Positions 42,130 to 49,937 of a DNA stretch of 64,000 bases are shown in pieces. The translations under genes and the position numbers were made by a program. The DNA lies in NCBI GenBank assembly GCA_022483465.1, contig JAKVNF010000004.1, positions 641,001-705,000 of the forward strand, read 5' to 3'. The notes under the pieces are model-generated. The model ran no database searches. It was not told the DNA's origin and saw only the letters and a list, made by a program, of their open reading frames with translations. The stretch comes from Lachnospiraceae bacterium. Lineage in GTDB: Bacteria > Bacillota > Clostridia > Lachnospirales > Lachnospiraceae. The stretch's first letter is position 1; each line of letters starts with the position of its first letter.

Positions 42130-42762
42130 ATGGCAACTGAACTTCTCACCTCCCGCGACATGGCGAGGCTGTACTGCGATGCCTGCAGCGGCTGCGGCGA
42201 CTGCTGCTGCAGGATGGGCGACACGATCCACTTGGATCCCTATGACTGCAATGCCCTGACCAAAAACCTGCACCGGGACTTCGCATCCCTTCTTCAGGAC
42301 ACCATCGGCCTGCACGAGGAGCAGGGCCTCGTGCTGCCCCATTTGAAGATGACGGACGCGGGCCAGTGTCCGTTTTTGGACAGCGCAAGGCGCTGCAGCA
42401 TCCACGAATTCCGCCCGGGACTCTGCCGGCTCTTTCCCCTGGGGCGAAACTACGACCCCACAACCCTCTCCTTCTCCTACTTTGTGGTCCCGGACGGCTG
42501 CGACATGCCCGGCAAGGCAAAGATTCGGATCTCGAAGTGGCTCGGGGTGCCGGACCTTCCCCGGTACGAGAAGTTTGTCGCCGACTGGCACTTCTATGTC
42601 CGAGACGTGCAGGCGGTGCTCGCCCGCACGCAGGATCCGGCAAGCCGCAGCGCCCTGACGAAATTTGTGCTCCAGGTCTTTTTCGTCACGCCCTACGACC
42701 CGTCCCGGGACTTCTACGAGCTCTTTTCCATGCGGCTCAACGAGGCAAGGACGGTTCTTTGA
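42130..42762 (+). CDS. YkgJ-family cysteine-cluster protein
   Basis: The product has 210 residues. The N-terminal cysteine cluster YCDACSGCGDCCCRMGD, then CPFLDSARRCSIHEFRPGLCRLFPLG, form the zinc/iron-binding motif of YkgJ proteins. Biochemical function is unknown; a metal-dependent, possibly methylation-related, role shared with FliB-like proteins is speculative. The start follows AAAGGAGGGCTAC, 16 bases after rlmH, so they likely form an operon. Its last 26 bp overlap the convergent mutY. Confidence 0.85.
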   Translation: MATELLTSRDMARLYCDACSGCGDCCCRMGDTIHLDPYDCNALTKNLHRDFASLLQDTIGLHEEQGLVLPHLKMTDAGQCPFLDSARRCSIHEFRPGLCRLFPLGRNYDPTTLSFSYFVVPDGCDMPGKAKIRISKWLGVPDLPRYEKFVADWHFYVRDVQAVLARTQDPASRSALTKFVLQVFFVTPYDPSRDFYELFSMRLNEARTVL

Positions 42763-43822
42763 GAATCCGCTCCCGGAAGGCCGAGAAGGCGCTGGGGATG
42801 GCGTAGCGCCCGGCAAGCTCCCCGCGGCCTGCAAACTGCCAGTCCGGGGAGGCGGGATGCCGGACGGGGTCCGGCAGGGACTCGAGTTCGACCCGGTACC
42901 CCGTCATCTCCCAGACAAGGTGGGTGAACACGTGCCGCGCCGGGGGAAGGGGCGTGATCGAGAGGGGAAGAAGGCCCTCCCTGGCAAGCACCTCCCGCGC
43001 TTCTTCCGTGGAGAGGTGTCCCGCCTCATTCGGAAACTCCCAGAGCCCCGCAAGAAGCCCTGTCTCCTCCCGCTTGTGCAGAAGGATCCTGTCCCCGCAG
43101 GAGATCAGAAAGACGGTCTTCTCCTCTCTGCGCTTTTGTATTTTTGCGGGCATGATGGGAAGCGCCGTCTCCCTGCCCTGGTGCCTGGCAAGGCAGAACG
43201 GCTCCCAGGGACAGGCCTCGCAGTGGGGCGCGCCGTTTGGCAGGCAGATCATCGCCCCCAGATCCATCAGCGCCTGGTTGGTGTCCCCGGGGCGGTCCTT
43301 TGAGATCCGCGCGGCAAAAAAGCGCTCTGCCTGCTCCCCGGCCTGTTTGGTCTTGATGGGCTCCTCATAGGCCGTGCGCCTTGCAAAGATGCGCTGCAGG
43401 TTCCCGTCCACGGCGGGCACCGGCTCGCCGAAGGCGATGGAGGCGATCGCCGCCGAGGTGTAGGGGCCAATCCCCGGGAGCTTTCGAAGTTCCTCCCGGG
43501 TGCCCGGCATCTTCCCGCCATAGTCGTTTACGATGACCTGCGCCGCCTTTTTCAGGTTCCGGACCCGGCTGTAGTAGCCAAGGCCCTCCCACAGCTTGCT
43601 GAGCGCCTCCTCCCCCGCCGCGGCGAGGGACGGAATGTCCGGGAGGGCTGCGAGAAACCGCTCATAATAGCCCCGCACCGCCTCAACCCTGGTCTGCTGC
43701 AGCATGATCTCGGAGAGCCACACGTGGTAGGGCGTGGGATCCTCCCGCCAGGGGAGAATCCGCCGGCTTTGGTCGTACCAGGCAAGAAGCCGCGCGCGCT
43801 CCTCCTGCTCCTTTCCGCTCAT
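42737..43822 (-). CDS. mutY: A/G-specific adenine DNA glycosylase MutY
   Basis: The product has 361 residues and removes A opposite 8-oxoG. It has IMLQQTRVEAV, the helix-hairpin-helix LPGIGPYTSAAIASIAF, the catalytic Asp in VDGNLQRIF, the [4Fe-4S] cysteines C-x6-C-x2-C-x5-C (CLPNGAPHCEACPWEPFC) and a C-terminal Nudix-like recognition domain. Its stop overlaps the convergent YkgJ gene. Its start overlaps the upstream GAF-domain gene by 4 bp (ATGA), so the two are coupled. Both deal with oxidative damage. Confidence 0.95.
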   Translation of the reverse strand: MSGKEQEERARLLAWYDQSRRILPWREDPTPYHVWLSEIMLQQTRVEAVRGYYERFLAALPDIPSLAAAGEEALSKLWEGLGYYSRVRNLKKAAQVIVNDYGGKMPGTREELRKLPGIGPYTSAAIASIAFGEPVPAVDGNLQRIFARRTAYEEPIKTKQAGEQAERFFAARISKDRPGDTNQALMDLGAMICLPNGAPHCEACPWEPFCLARHQGRETALPIMPAKIQKRREEKTVFLISCGDRILLHKREETGLLAGLWEFPNEAGHLSTEEAREVLAREGLLPLSITPLPPARHVFTHLVWEMTGYRVELESLPDPVRHPASPDWQFAGRGELAGRYAIPSAFSAFRERILKEPSLPR

Positions 43823-44286
43823 AAAAGACCCTCCCCCCGGGCAAGGACCCCCGCAAGGACCCCTGCCACCTCTTCCAGGGCGGCCCGCTCCTGTTCTCCA
43901 AAGCGATCCAACTCGGTGCTGTCCAGATCCAGCACGCCCAGGACTTTTTCTCCGTCGAGAAGTGGCACCACGATCTCCGAGCGGGAGGCGCTGTCACAGG
44001 CGATGTGCCCCGGGAAGGCGTGGACATCCGGCACCACAAGGGTGCACTTTTCCCTTGCCGCGGTGCCGCAGACCCCCTTTCCCAGGGGAATGCGGATGCA
44101 GGCGGGCTTTCCCTGGAAGGGCCCGAGGATCAGCTCATCCCCACGCAGCAGGTACACCCCTGCCCAGCTCACCCGCTCCATGTCCTGGTAGAGCACCGCC
44201 GCCGCGTTGCAGAGAAGCGGCAAGGCCGCCCGCTCTCCCTCTGCGAGGGCCCGGATCTTCGGTGCCAGTTCCCGATCATCTTCCAT
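43819..44286 (-). CDS. msrC: GAF-domain free methionine-(R)-sulfoxide reductase
   Basis: The product has 155 residues. A GAF fold has the fRMsr cysteines in GKGVCGTAAREKCTLVVPDV and HIACDSASRSEIVVPL. These enzymes reduce free methionine-R-sulfoxide. The start is set by GGAAGGAGATCTGCAG; a longer frame upstream has no such support. It is translationally coupled to mutY. Confidence 0.88.
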   Translation of the reverse strand: MEDDRELAPKIRALAEGERAALPLLCNAAAVLYQDMERVSWAGVYLLRGDELILGPFQGKPACIRIPLGKGVCGTAAREKCTLVVPDVHAFPGHIACDSASRSEIVVPLLDGEKVLGVLDLDSTELDRFGEQERAALEEVAGVLAGVLARGEGLL

Positions 44287-44343
44287 CTGCAGATCTCCTT
44301 CCGTCTCCGGTTTGTCTGTCTCCGCTGACCATTTTAGTGTAAA

Positions 44344-45663
44344 ATGACCCCGATGAAAAAACAAACTCACACCAATCGAAAAAAACATATGCTGCTGCCG
44401 GTCCTGCTCCTTGCCGCAGCGCTGCTCGTCCTGTTTGCCGCGGTCGTGCCTGTTCTTCGGCTGCGCCATGCGGACCGGGCGCTTGCCTCCGGCGACTACG
44501 ACACCGCCATCGCCATCTACGGGCAGTACGGCTCCCTCTATGGGGCGCAGGGGCGCCTTTCCGAGGCGAGATACCAGAAGGCCTGCGCCCTCCTGAAGGA
44601 GGGGTCCTACGCCGACGCCCTCGCGCTCTTTACAGAGCTTGGGGACTACCAGGACAGCAGCGACCTTGCGGGGAAGGCCGAGCTCGGCGTGATCTCCGAC
44701 AAGATCAGCGCCGGCGACTACAACGAGGCCCTCACGGAGCTCTCCCAGTTTGACGAGAACGAGGAGCAGGTCGCTTCGCTCATGGAGGAGGCAAAGTTCG
44801 GACGGGCACAGCTTCTTGCCGGCATCGGAAAGCTCGAAAATGCTGCCTCCGAGCTGGAGGCCCTGGGGGACTACACGGGCGCTCCGGACCTTCTAAACAG
44901 CGTCCGGTACAACCTCGCCATCGACCGGCTCAGCATCTGTGACTTTGCTGGGGCCGACGAGATCTTAAAACAGCTCCCGGACCGCGTCAGCGATGCCGCG
45001 GTGCTGGAGTCCCTCGCCGCCTCCCCCTTTGACGGCGTCTACCAGTGCGTCTACACGGACACCGCCGGCCGAACCGACCCCAGCGCCACCTCCTACCTCT
45101 GGATCCACTCGGTGATCACCACCGGGACCACCTCCCTCGTCCTTGGCATGCAGGAGGACTTTGCGGTGGGCACCGTGGATGCCGCCACCTTCGGCGACGC
45201 CGCGGTCAACGCGGTCTACTACCAAAATCCCGACGCCCTGACCTGGTACTTCTCCTATGCGGGCTCTTCCGACGATGCGGATGACACGGACGGGGACTGC
45301 TACGAAAAGCTCGTCCTCTCCGATGACATGCAGACGGCGGTGACCTCCATCGTGGACAGCAAGACCTTAGAGGAGGTGTCCCGCCCCCGCACGCGCACCT
45401 GGACTCTCGTCACCGACCAGGACACCGCCTCCGCCGTGCGGACCGGCTTTCAGCGCCGGATGGCGCAGGACCTTGGCATGACCGGCAACGCCTACTTTGC
45501 GGATGCCACGGACAGCACCGCCATCACCCACTACTGCAGCGTGGAGAACTGCACGAACCCCGGGACCCTGGTCGCGGAGGATGCCCTCTCCCGGTCCTAC
45601 TACTGTGAGGACCACCGCTCTGAATATGAAGAGGACTCCCGCGTGCAGACGCAGGAGCCCTGA
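44344..45663 (+). CDS. Membrane-anchored repeat protein with C-terminal cysteine/histidine motif
   Basis: The product has 439 residues. A short basic N-terminus is followed by one membrane helix (LLPVLLLAAALLVLFAAVV, residues about 17-35). Helical TPR-like repeats follow at residues about 40-230 (GDYDTAIAIY, GSYADALALFTELGDY, GDYNEALTELSQF). Then comes a beta-rich region, and near the end HYCSVENC ... SYYCEDH, a possible zinc site. The repeats recall clostridial sensor or scaffold proteins. I do not recognise the whole and assign no function. A second ATG at 44353 is possible; neither start has a clear Shine-Dalgarno. It is divergent from msrC. Confidence 0.72.
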   Translation: MTPMKKQTHTNRKKHMLLPVLLLAAALLVLFAAVVPVLRLRHADRALASGDYDTAIAIYGQYGSLYGAQGRLSEARYQKACALLKEGSYADALALFTELGDYQDSSDLAGKAELGVISDKISAGDYNEALTELSQFDENEEQVASLMEEAKFGRAQLLAGIGKLENAASELEALGDYTGAPDLLNSVRYNLAIDRLSICDFAGADEILKQLPDRVSDAAVLESLAASPFDGVYQCVYTDTAGRTDPSATSYLWIHSVITTGTTSLVLGMQEDFAVGTVDAATFGDAAVNAVYYQNPDALTWYFSYAGSSDDADDTDGDCYEKLVLSDDMQTAVTSIVDSKTLEEVSRPRTRTWTLVTDQDTASAVRTGFQRRMAQDLGMTGNAYFADATDSTAITHYCSVENCTNPGTLVAEDALSRSYYCEDHRSEYEEDSRVQTQEP

Positions 45664-46611
45664 TCAGTTCGCCTCTTCGCTGGTACTTTCTTCCCCGGTG
45701 TCCGCTCCGCCCGCAAAGGCGTTGTAGATCGCCGCGTGGTCGTAGATGCAGGACCAGGTGTCCGGCGCCTTCGCGGTGCAGCAGATGTACCGCGTGCCGT
45801 CAGATCCGGTCATCGAGGAGACCGCGCAGAACCCGGCCGCGGACAGGTACCCGGTCTTGGCCGAGAACACGATGCCCGGCACGTCCTGGGTCTCCATGCG
45901 CTTCAAAAACCGGTTCGACACCGTGATCCCGTCCGGGTGGATGCTGGTCTTCACCGTGGTGTACTGCCTGGTGGAGAGGACCTTGCGGGCGAGGTCGTTG
46001 TCAAGGGCCGCCTGCAGGATCTTCGCGATGTCCTCCACCGTCGAGTACTGATTTTCGTCATAGGCGCCCACCGCGTTCACAAAGTGGGTGTCTGAGAGTC
46101 CCAGTTCCTCTGCCTTTTGGTTCATCGCCTCCACAAAGGTGTCATCACTTCCCGATACATATCTTCCCAGGGCGATCGCCGCATCCGCACCAGAGTGCAG
46201 GGCTGCGCCGTAGAGGCAGTCGGCGACCGTCACGACCTCCCCCGCCTGAAAGCCCACGGCCGCGTCGTTGTCCGCGGACACAGTCTCCAGGATGTCCTCC
46301 GTGATCTCCACGGTGTCCGAGAGGTTCTTGTTCTGCAGCGCTTCCGCCGCCACCAGCACCGTCATGACCTTGGTCATCGAGGCGGGGACGATCCTTGCGG
46401 TCTCATCCTTTGCCGCCAGAATCTCCCCGGTGTCTGCATTCACCAAAATCCCACAGCTGCTGCTGATGTCCCCCAGGGTCCCCGTCTGCTCCGTCTTCTG
46501 AAACGTGGCGGTCTCCCCTCTTGCCGGGAGGGCGGCGGGAAGAAACAGCGCCGCCGCCAGCACCCCGGCCGCCAGGGCAAGGATGCCGCCCCGCCTGTGC
46601 TCACTTCTCAT
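45664..46611 (-). CDS. dacF: D-alanyl-D-alanine carboxypeptidase (S11, DacF-like)
   Basis: The product has about 315 residues. The signal peptide (LALAAGVLAAALFLPAALPARG) is followed by a penicillin-binding domain with SxxK in PASMTKVM, SGAD in the place of SxN (HSGADAAIAL), and AKTGYL for KTG. The second motif is usually SGN; alanine at the third position is a variation to note. The enzyme trims D-Ala from peptidoglycan stem peptides. The start ATG 46611 follows GGGGAGGCATTTGTCT. The C-terminal anchoring helix of PBP5 is absent; the protein ends in an acidic tail. Confidence 0.9.
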   Translation of the reverse strand: MRSEHRRGGILALAAGVLAAALFLPAALPARGETATFQKTEQTGTLGDISSSCGILVNADTGEILAAKDETARIVPASMTKVMTVLVAAEALQNKNLSDTVEITEDILETVSADNDAAVGFQAGEVVTVADCLYGAALHSGADAAIALGRYVSGSDDTFVEAMNQKAEELGLSDTHFVNAVGAYDENQYSTVEDIAKILQAALDNDLARKVLSTRQYTTVKTSIHPDGITVSNRFLKRMETQDVPGIVFSAKTGYLSAAGFCAVSSMTGSDGTRYICCTAKAPDTWSCIYDHAAIYNAFAGGADTGEESTSEEAN

Positions 46612-46653
46612 AGACAAATGCCTCCCCGGCCTCCAGCGCCGGGATCTGCTGTG

Positions 46654-47691
46654 TCAGTATGTTTGTCTGCATCGCTCTCGTGTCCTCAGCACCGCGGCCA
46701 GGTTGTCCTGGGTCACCAGGTGTCTGCCCGCCGCGATCTCGTCACAGATCCTGTGATTGATGTCCGGGGAGAAGTGGATGGGATCCATGTAGCTGTCGAG
46801 ATCCGTCACCACCTCGTCCCAGTTCTGAAAGTCGTAGACCTCCACGTTGTCACAGGAAAGAAGCGCCTCCATCACCTGCTGCTCGCTCCAGAGATACACC
46901 TCTGTCAGGCCGCTCCGCTCGGTGCTGTCCCACCAGAGGGCGGAGTAGGGCGGCAGGAAAAACGTAAACTGCGTGTCCGGGTGCTTTTTCACCTGCTCCA
47001 GAAGGAGGTCAATGTTCCCCTGCACGTTGTCAGCATAGGCATCCGCCGCCTCCATGGCCGCCGGCTCCCGCTTTCTCTGGTACTGGGAGAGGGCCCCCGC
47101 CTCGGAGAAGTTTTTCCCCTCCGCCCAGTTGTAGGAGAGGTTCCCGTTGTACCCGGAGAGGGTCTGGGCAATCATGTAGGGGATCTTCTCGAACAGCACC
47201 GAGCTGTTGAGAAGGTAGGCGGCGTCGTTCCAGGGGTTGTCGTCGTAGAGGTACATGGGGCAGCCCGTCGATTCGAAGGTGGTCTCCGGAGGGAGGATCA
47301 TCGCCGCCGCGTCCAGGTTGAAGAAGACCCGCTTCAGGTGCTGGGAGGAAAAGGCGAGGTTCAGGTACCAGGTAAGGTCCGCGATACAGCCGTAGGAGCG
47401 CACCGCCTTGATGGTGTGCACCCCGAAGGCCTCGTCATACCAGGCGTTGTCGTTGTTCTCCACCACCGAGGAGCCCACGATCACCGCGTCGTAGTCGAGG
47501 TGCCGGAGCGCCCCGGGCACCTGGTACTCCTTCTCCGTCTGCACGGCCGAGAGGCCAAACCAGGGGGCATGGTAGTGAAAGTAGGGGTCCGCCGCGTACA
47601 CGAGAAGTGCCGCCGCGGCGAGGAGGACCCCCGCGGTGATCCCCAGTGCGCCAAGGAAGCCGGCGCGGGTTTTCGGCGTATTCGTTCCCAT
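46654..47691 (-). CDS. SGNH-like / AlgX-type periplasmic protein paired with the MBOAT acyltransferase
   Basis: The product has about 345 residues. One N-terminal membrane helix (FLGALGITAGVLLAAAALLV) is followed by an extracytoplasmic domain with VIVGSSVVEN (GDS-like serine block) and a C-terminal DPIHFSPDIN (Asp-x-x-His block). This SGNH-like arrangement and the position directly after an MBOAT gene indicate an O-acyl transfer partner, as in alginate (AlgI with AlgJ/X) or DltB systems. The polymer modified is unknown. The second ATG (47691) is better spaced from AGGAG than the first (47697). Confidence 0.8.
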   Translation of the reverse strand: MGTNTPKTRAGFLGALGITAGVLLAAAALLVYAADPYFHYHAPWFGLSAVQTEKEYQVPGALRHLDYDAVIVGSSVVENNDNAWYDEAFGVHTIKAVRSYGCIADLTWYLNLAFSSQHLKRVFFNLDAAAMILPPETTFESTGCPMYLYDDNPWNDAAYLLNSSVLFEKIPYMIAQTLSGYNGNLSYNWAEGKNFSEAGALSQYQRKREPAAMEAADAYADNVQGNIDLLLEQVKKHPDTQFTFFLPPYSALWWDSTERSGLTEVYLWSEQQVMEALLSCDNVEVYDFQNWDEVVTDLDSYMDPIHFSPDINHRICDEIAAGRHLVTQDNLAAVLRTRERCRQTY

Positions 47692-47702
47692 CCGCATCTC
47701 TC

Positions 47703-49208
47703 CTAAAACTTAAAGTACAGGAAGGTGGTGACGCCCTGCAGGGAGAGCAGGCACCAGGCTGTCAGGATCCCGACGAGGATCCCGTTCTTCTTGGTCCAGG
47801 CCATGGTATCGGCGATCTCCTTCGCGCGTCGGCCCCGGACAAGCAGGATGGACAGGGCCAGCAGGAAGATCAGCTCCTGCAGGCAGACCAGATCCGCCAT
47901 CCCCGGCGCCAGGCGCTTCACCGCCTGATTCAGGATGTAGAACTCGGGGATCTCCAGCGTGTTCGCCATCCGGTACAAAAATCCCGGCCAGGTGGGGTAG
48001 AAAAAGCGCCGCAGGATCGCATAGGAGATATCCAGCCGCTCCGCCCCGAAAAAGACCAGGGTAAAGGCAAAGACCGCTGTGTTCAGCGCCTGCAGGGCCA
48101 GGACCCCGGCGCGGCTTTTCACCCGCTCCGAGGGCTCCCGCGCAAAGCGCCTTGCCAGCACCACGAGAATTCCGGAGAGCACGCCCCAGTACAGGTAGTT
48201 CCAGCTTGTTCCGTGCCAGAGGCCAGACAGCACAAAGATCAGGATCACGTTGCAGGCGGTGCGGAAGGCCCCCTTCCTGCTGCCCCCGAGGGGGATGTAG
48301 ACATACCGGGTGAAAAACCCGGTCAGAGACATGTGCCACCTGCGCCAGAAGTCGGCAAAATTCCGCGCCTGGAACGGGGCGTTGAAGTTCTCCGGCAGGT
48401 CGATCCGAAACATCCTGGCAATCCCCAGCGCCATGTCGATGTAGCCGCTGAAGTCAAAGTAGAGCTGAAAGACCACCGCAAGGAGAAAGACAATGACCGT
48501 CAGGGTGTCCAGGTAGTAGGCGTTGGCAAAGCCAAAGGCAGCCGCAGGGGCCAGCCGGTCGGCGATGAGGACCTTCTTTGCCATGCCAAAGACAAGAAGC
48601 ACGAGGCCCCTCCCAAAGTCCTCCAGGGAGAAGCGCCGTCTCTCCTCGTCGTGGAACTGGGGCGCCACCTCCCCGTAGCGCAGGATCGGTCCCTCGGCAA
48701 GCTTGGGAAAGAACACCGTGGTCAGAGTGTAGTTGAGCAGGGTGTCGTGCTCCACCTCCCCCCGGTACCGGTCCACAAGAAAGGAGATCTGGCTCAGCGT
48801 GTAGTAGCTGATGCCGATGGGAAAGAGGATGGAAAAGTCCTCCGGGAGGGAGAAGCGGGACTGCAAAAAGCCCTCATAGAGCGAGGCATACTTGAAGGCG
48901 CACAGGTAGAGGATGTTGAAGGAAACACCGGCAGCAAGCAGGACCCGCTTTTTCCCCAAGAGGGAACACTCCTCCACCTCCTCCCGATTCTGGAGGGCAG
49001 ACAGGTGCCTGCTCAGCGCAAAGTTCACCAGGATGCTGACCAGGATCACCGGCACGTTCCAGACGGAAAAGAGGCCGTAGAAGAGGAGGGAGAGCAGGAT
49101 CAGGGCAAACTTGGCGGGCGCAGGGTACCCCAGCCGGTGCAGGCCGAACCAGGCCAGGAGGGATACCGGCAGAAAGAGAAAAAGGAAGGCAAAGGAATTA
49201 AACAGCAT
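47703..49208 (-). CDS. MBOAT-family membrane O-acyltransferase
   Basis: The product has 501 residues with about 11 membrane segments. MBOAT blocks are FADFWRRWHMSLTGFFTRYVY and the catalytic histidine in LSGLWHGTSWNYLYWG. It moves an acyl, usually acetyl, group across the membrane onto a surface polymer with the help of the next gene. It lies 11 bp upstream of that gene and 3 bp after trmL. Confidence 0.93.
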   Translation of the reverse strand: MLFNSFAFLFLFLPVSLLAWFGLHRLGYPAPAKFALILLSLLFYGLFSVWNVPVILVSILVNFALSRHLSALQNREEVEECSLLGKKRVLLAAGVSFNILYLCAFKYASLYEGFLQSRFSLPEDFSILFPIGISYYTLSQISFLVDRYRGEVEHDTLLNYTLTTVFFPKLAEGPILRYGEVAPQFHDEERRRFSLEDFGRGLVLLVFGMAKKVLIADRLAPAAAFGFANAYYLDTLTVIVFLLAVVFQLYFDFSGYIDMALGIARMFRIDLPENFNAPFQARNFADFWRRWHMSLTGFFTRYVYIPLGGSRKGAFRTACNVILIFVLSGLWHGTSWNYLYWGVLSGILVVLARRFAREPSERVKSRAGVLALQALNTAVFAFTLVFFGAERLDISYAILRRFFYPTWPGFLYRMANTLEIPEFYILNQAVKRLAPGMADLVCLQELIFLLALSILLVRGRRAKEIADTMAWTKKNGILVGILTAWCLLSLQGVTTFLYFKF

Positions 49209-49211
49209 GGC

Positions 49212-49742
49212 TCAGACCCACCTGGAGTGATGCAGTTCTCCCTTCCGGGAGAGATCTGGGAAATTGTTCTGCCGCAGCGCCTCGTAGAGCACCACCGCCA
49301 CGGAGTTGGAGAGGTTGAGGGAGCGGATGTCGCCCCACATGGGAATCCGGATGCAGGTCTTCTCGTGCTCCCGAAGGATCTCCTCGGGAATGCCCGCGGA
49401 CTCCTTTCCGAACATGATGTAGTCGTCCATGCCAAAGTGGGCATCGCTGTACACCGTGTGCCCCTTGGTGGTCGCAAACCAGAGGTGCGGCCTTTTTGGA
49501 TCGGTGTCCTCCCCGCCGTAGGCGAGCTCCGGGTGCTTTGCGAGAAAGTCCTCGTAGTCCACGTAGACCGTCTTGTCGAGTTTGGGCCAGTAGTCCATGC
49601 CTGCCCGGTGGATGTACTTGTCGCTCAAGACAAAGCCGAAGGGCTGGATCAGGTGAAGCCGGGAGCCGGTGGCCACGCAAGTCCGCCCGATCGCCCCGGT
49701 GTTGAAGGGGATCTCCGGCTCATGCAGCACGATGTTGATCAT
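49212..49742 (-). CDS. trmL: tRNA (cytidine/uridine-34-2'-O)-methyltransferase TrmL
   Basis: The product has 176 residues with a SPOUT fold: NIVLHEPEIPFNTGAIGRTC at the N-terminus, FGKESAGIPEEIL, and the knot motif IRSLNLSNSVAVVLYEAL. It methylates the wobble ribose of tRNA-Leu isoacceptors. The start follows TAGGAGGCGGAC. It is the first of a same-strand run with the MBOAT and SGNH genes. Confidence 0.95.
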   Translation of the reverse strand: MINIVLHEPEIPFNTGAIGRTCVATGSRLHLIQPFGFVLSDKYIHRAGMDYWPKLDKTVYVDYEDFLAKHPELAYGGEDTDPKRPHLWFATTKGHTVYSDAHFGMDDYIMFGKESAGIPEEILREHEKTCIRIPMWGDIRSLNLSNSVAVVLYEALRQNNFPDLSRKGELHHSRWV

Positions 49743-49751
49743 GTCCGCCTC

Positions 49752-49937
49752 CTAGAATGCCTGGTGGCGCACCACCGCATACTCATCATCCGACTGCCAG
49801 TAGGGGCAGCGCTCGTGGTGCCCCCGCTCTTCCTGCATCATGCGCGCGTAGTCGTCCTCGTCGATGTCCGCAAGGCAGCAGTACTCCTCGAGATCCTCAT
49901 CCCAGACATAGCTGTTGCAGGTGTCACAGTCCGACAT
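49752..49937 (-). CDS. Small cysteine-rich acidic protein (DUF6472-like)
   Basis: The product has 61 residues starting MSDCDTCNSYVWDEDLEEY and containing CCLADIDEDDYARMM and CPYWQSDDEYAVVRHQ. The four-plus cysteines in CDTC / CC / CP positions suggest a metal-binding microprotein. From memory this matches a family of tiny clostridial proteins called DUF6472. Its ATG overlaps the MATE gene stop (TGATG), so it is translated with the transporter. Confidence 0.82.
   Translation of the reverse strand: MSDCDTCNSYVWDEDLEEYCCLADIDEDDYARMMQEERGHHERCPYWQSDDEYAVVRHQAF

Noticed and set aside
43819..44469. Longer start for the GAF protein
   Set aside because: The extra 61 residues overlap the divergent gene's start, and GGAAGGAGATC directly precedes the inner ATG 44286.
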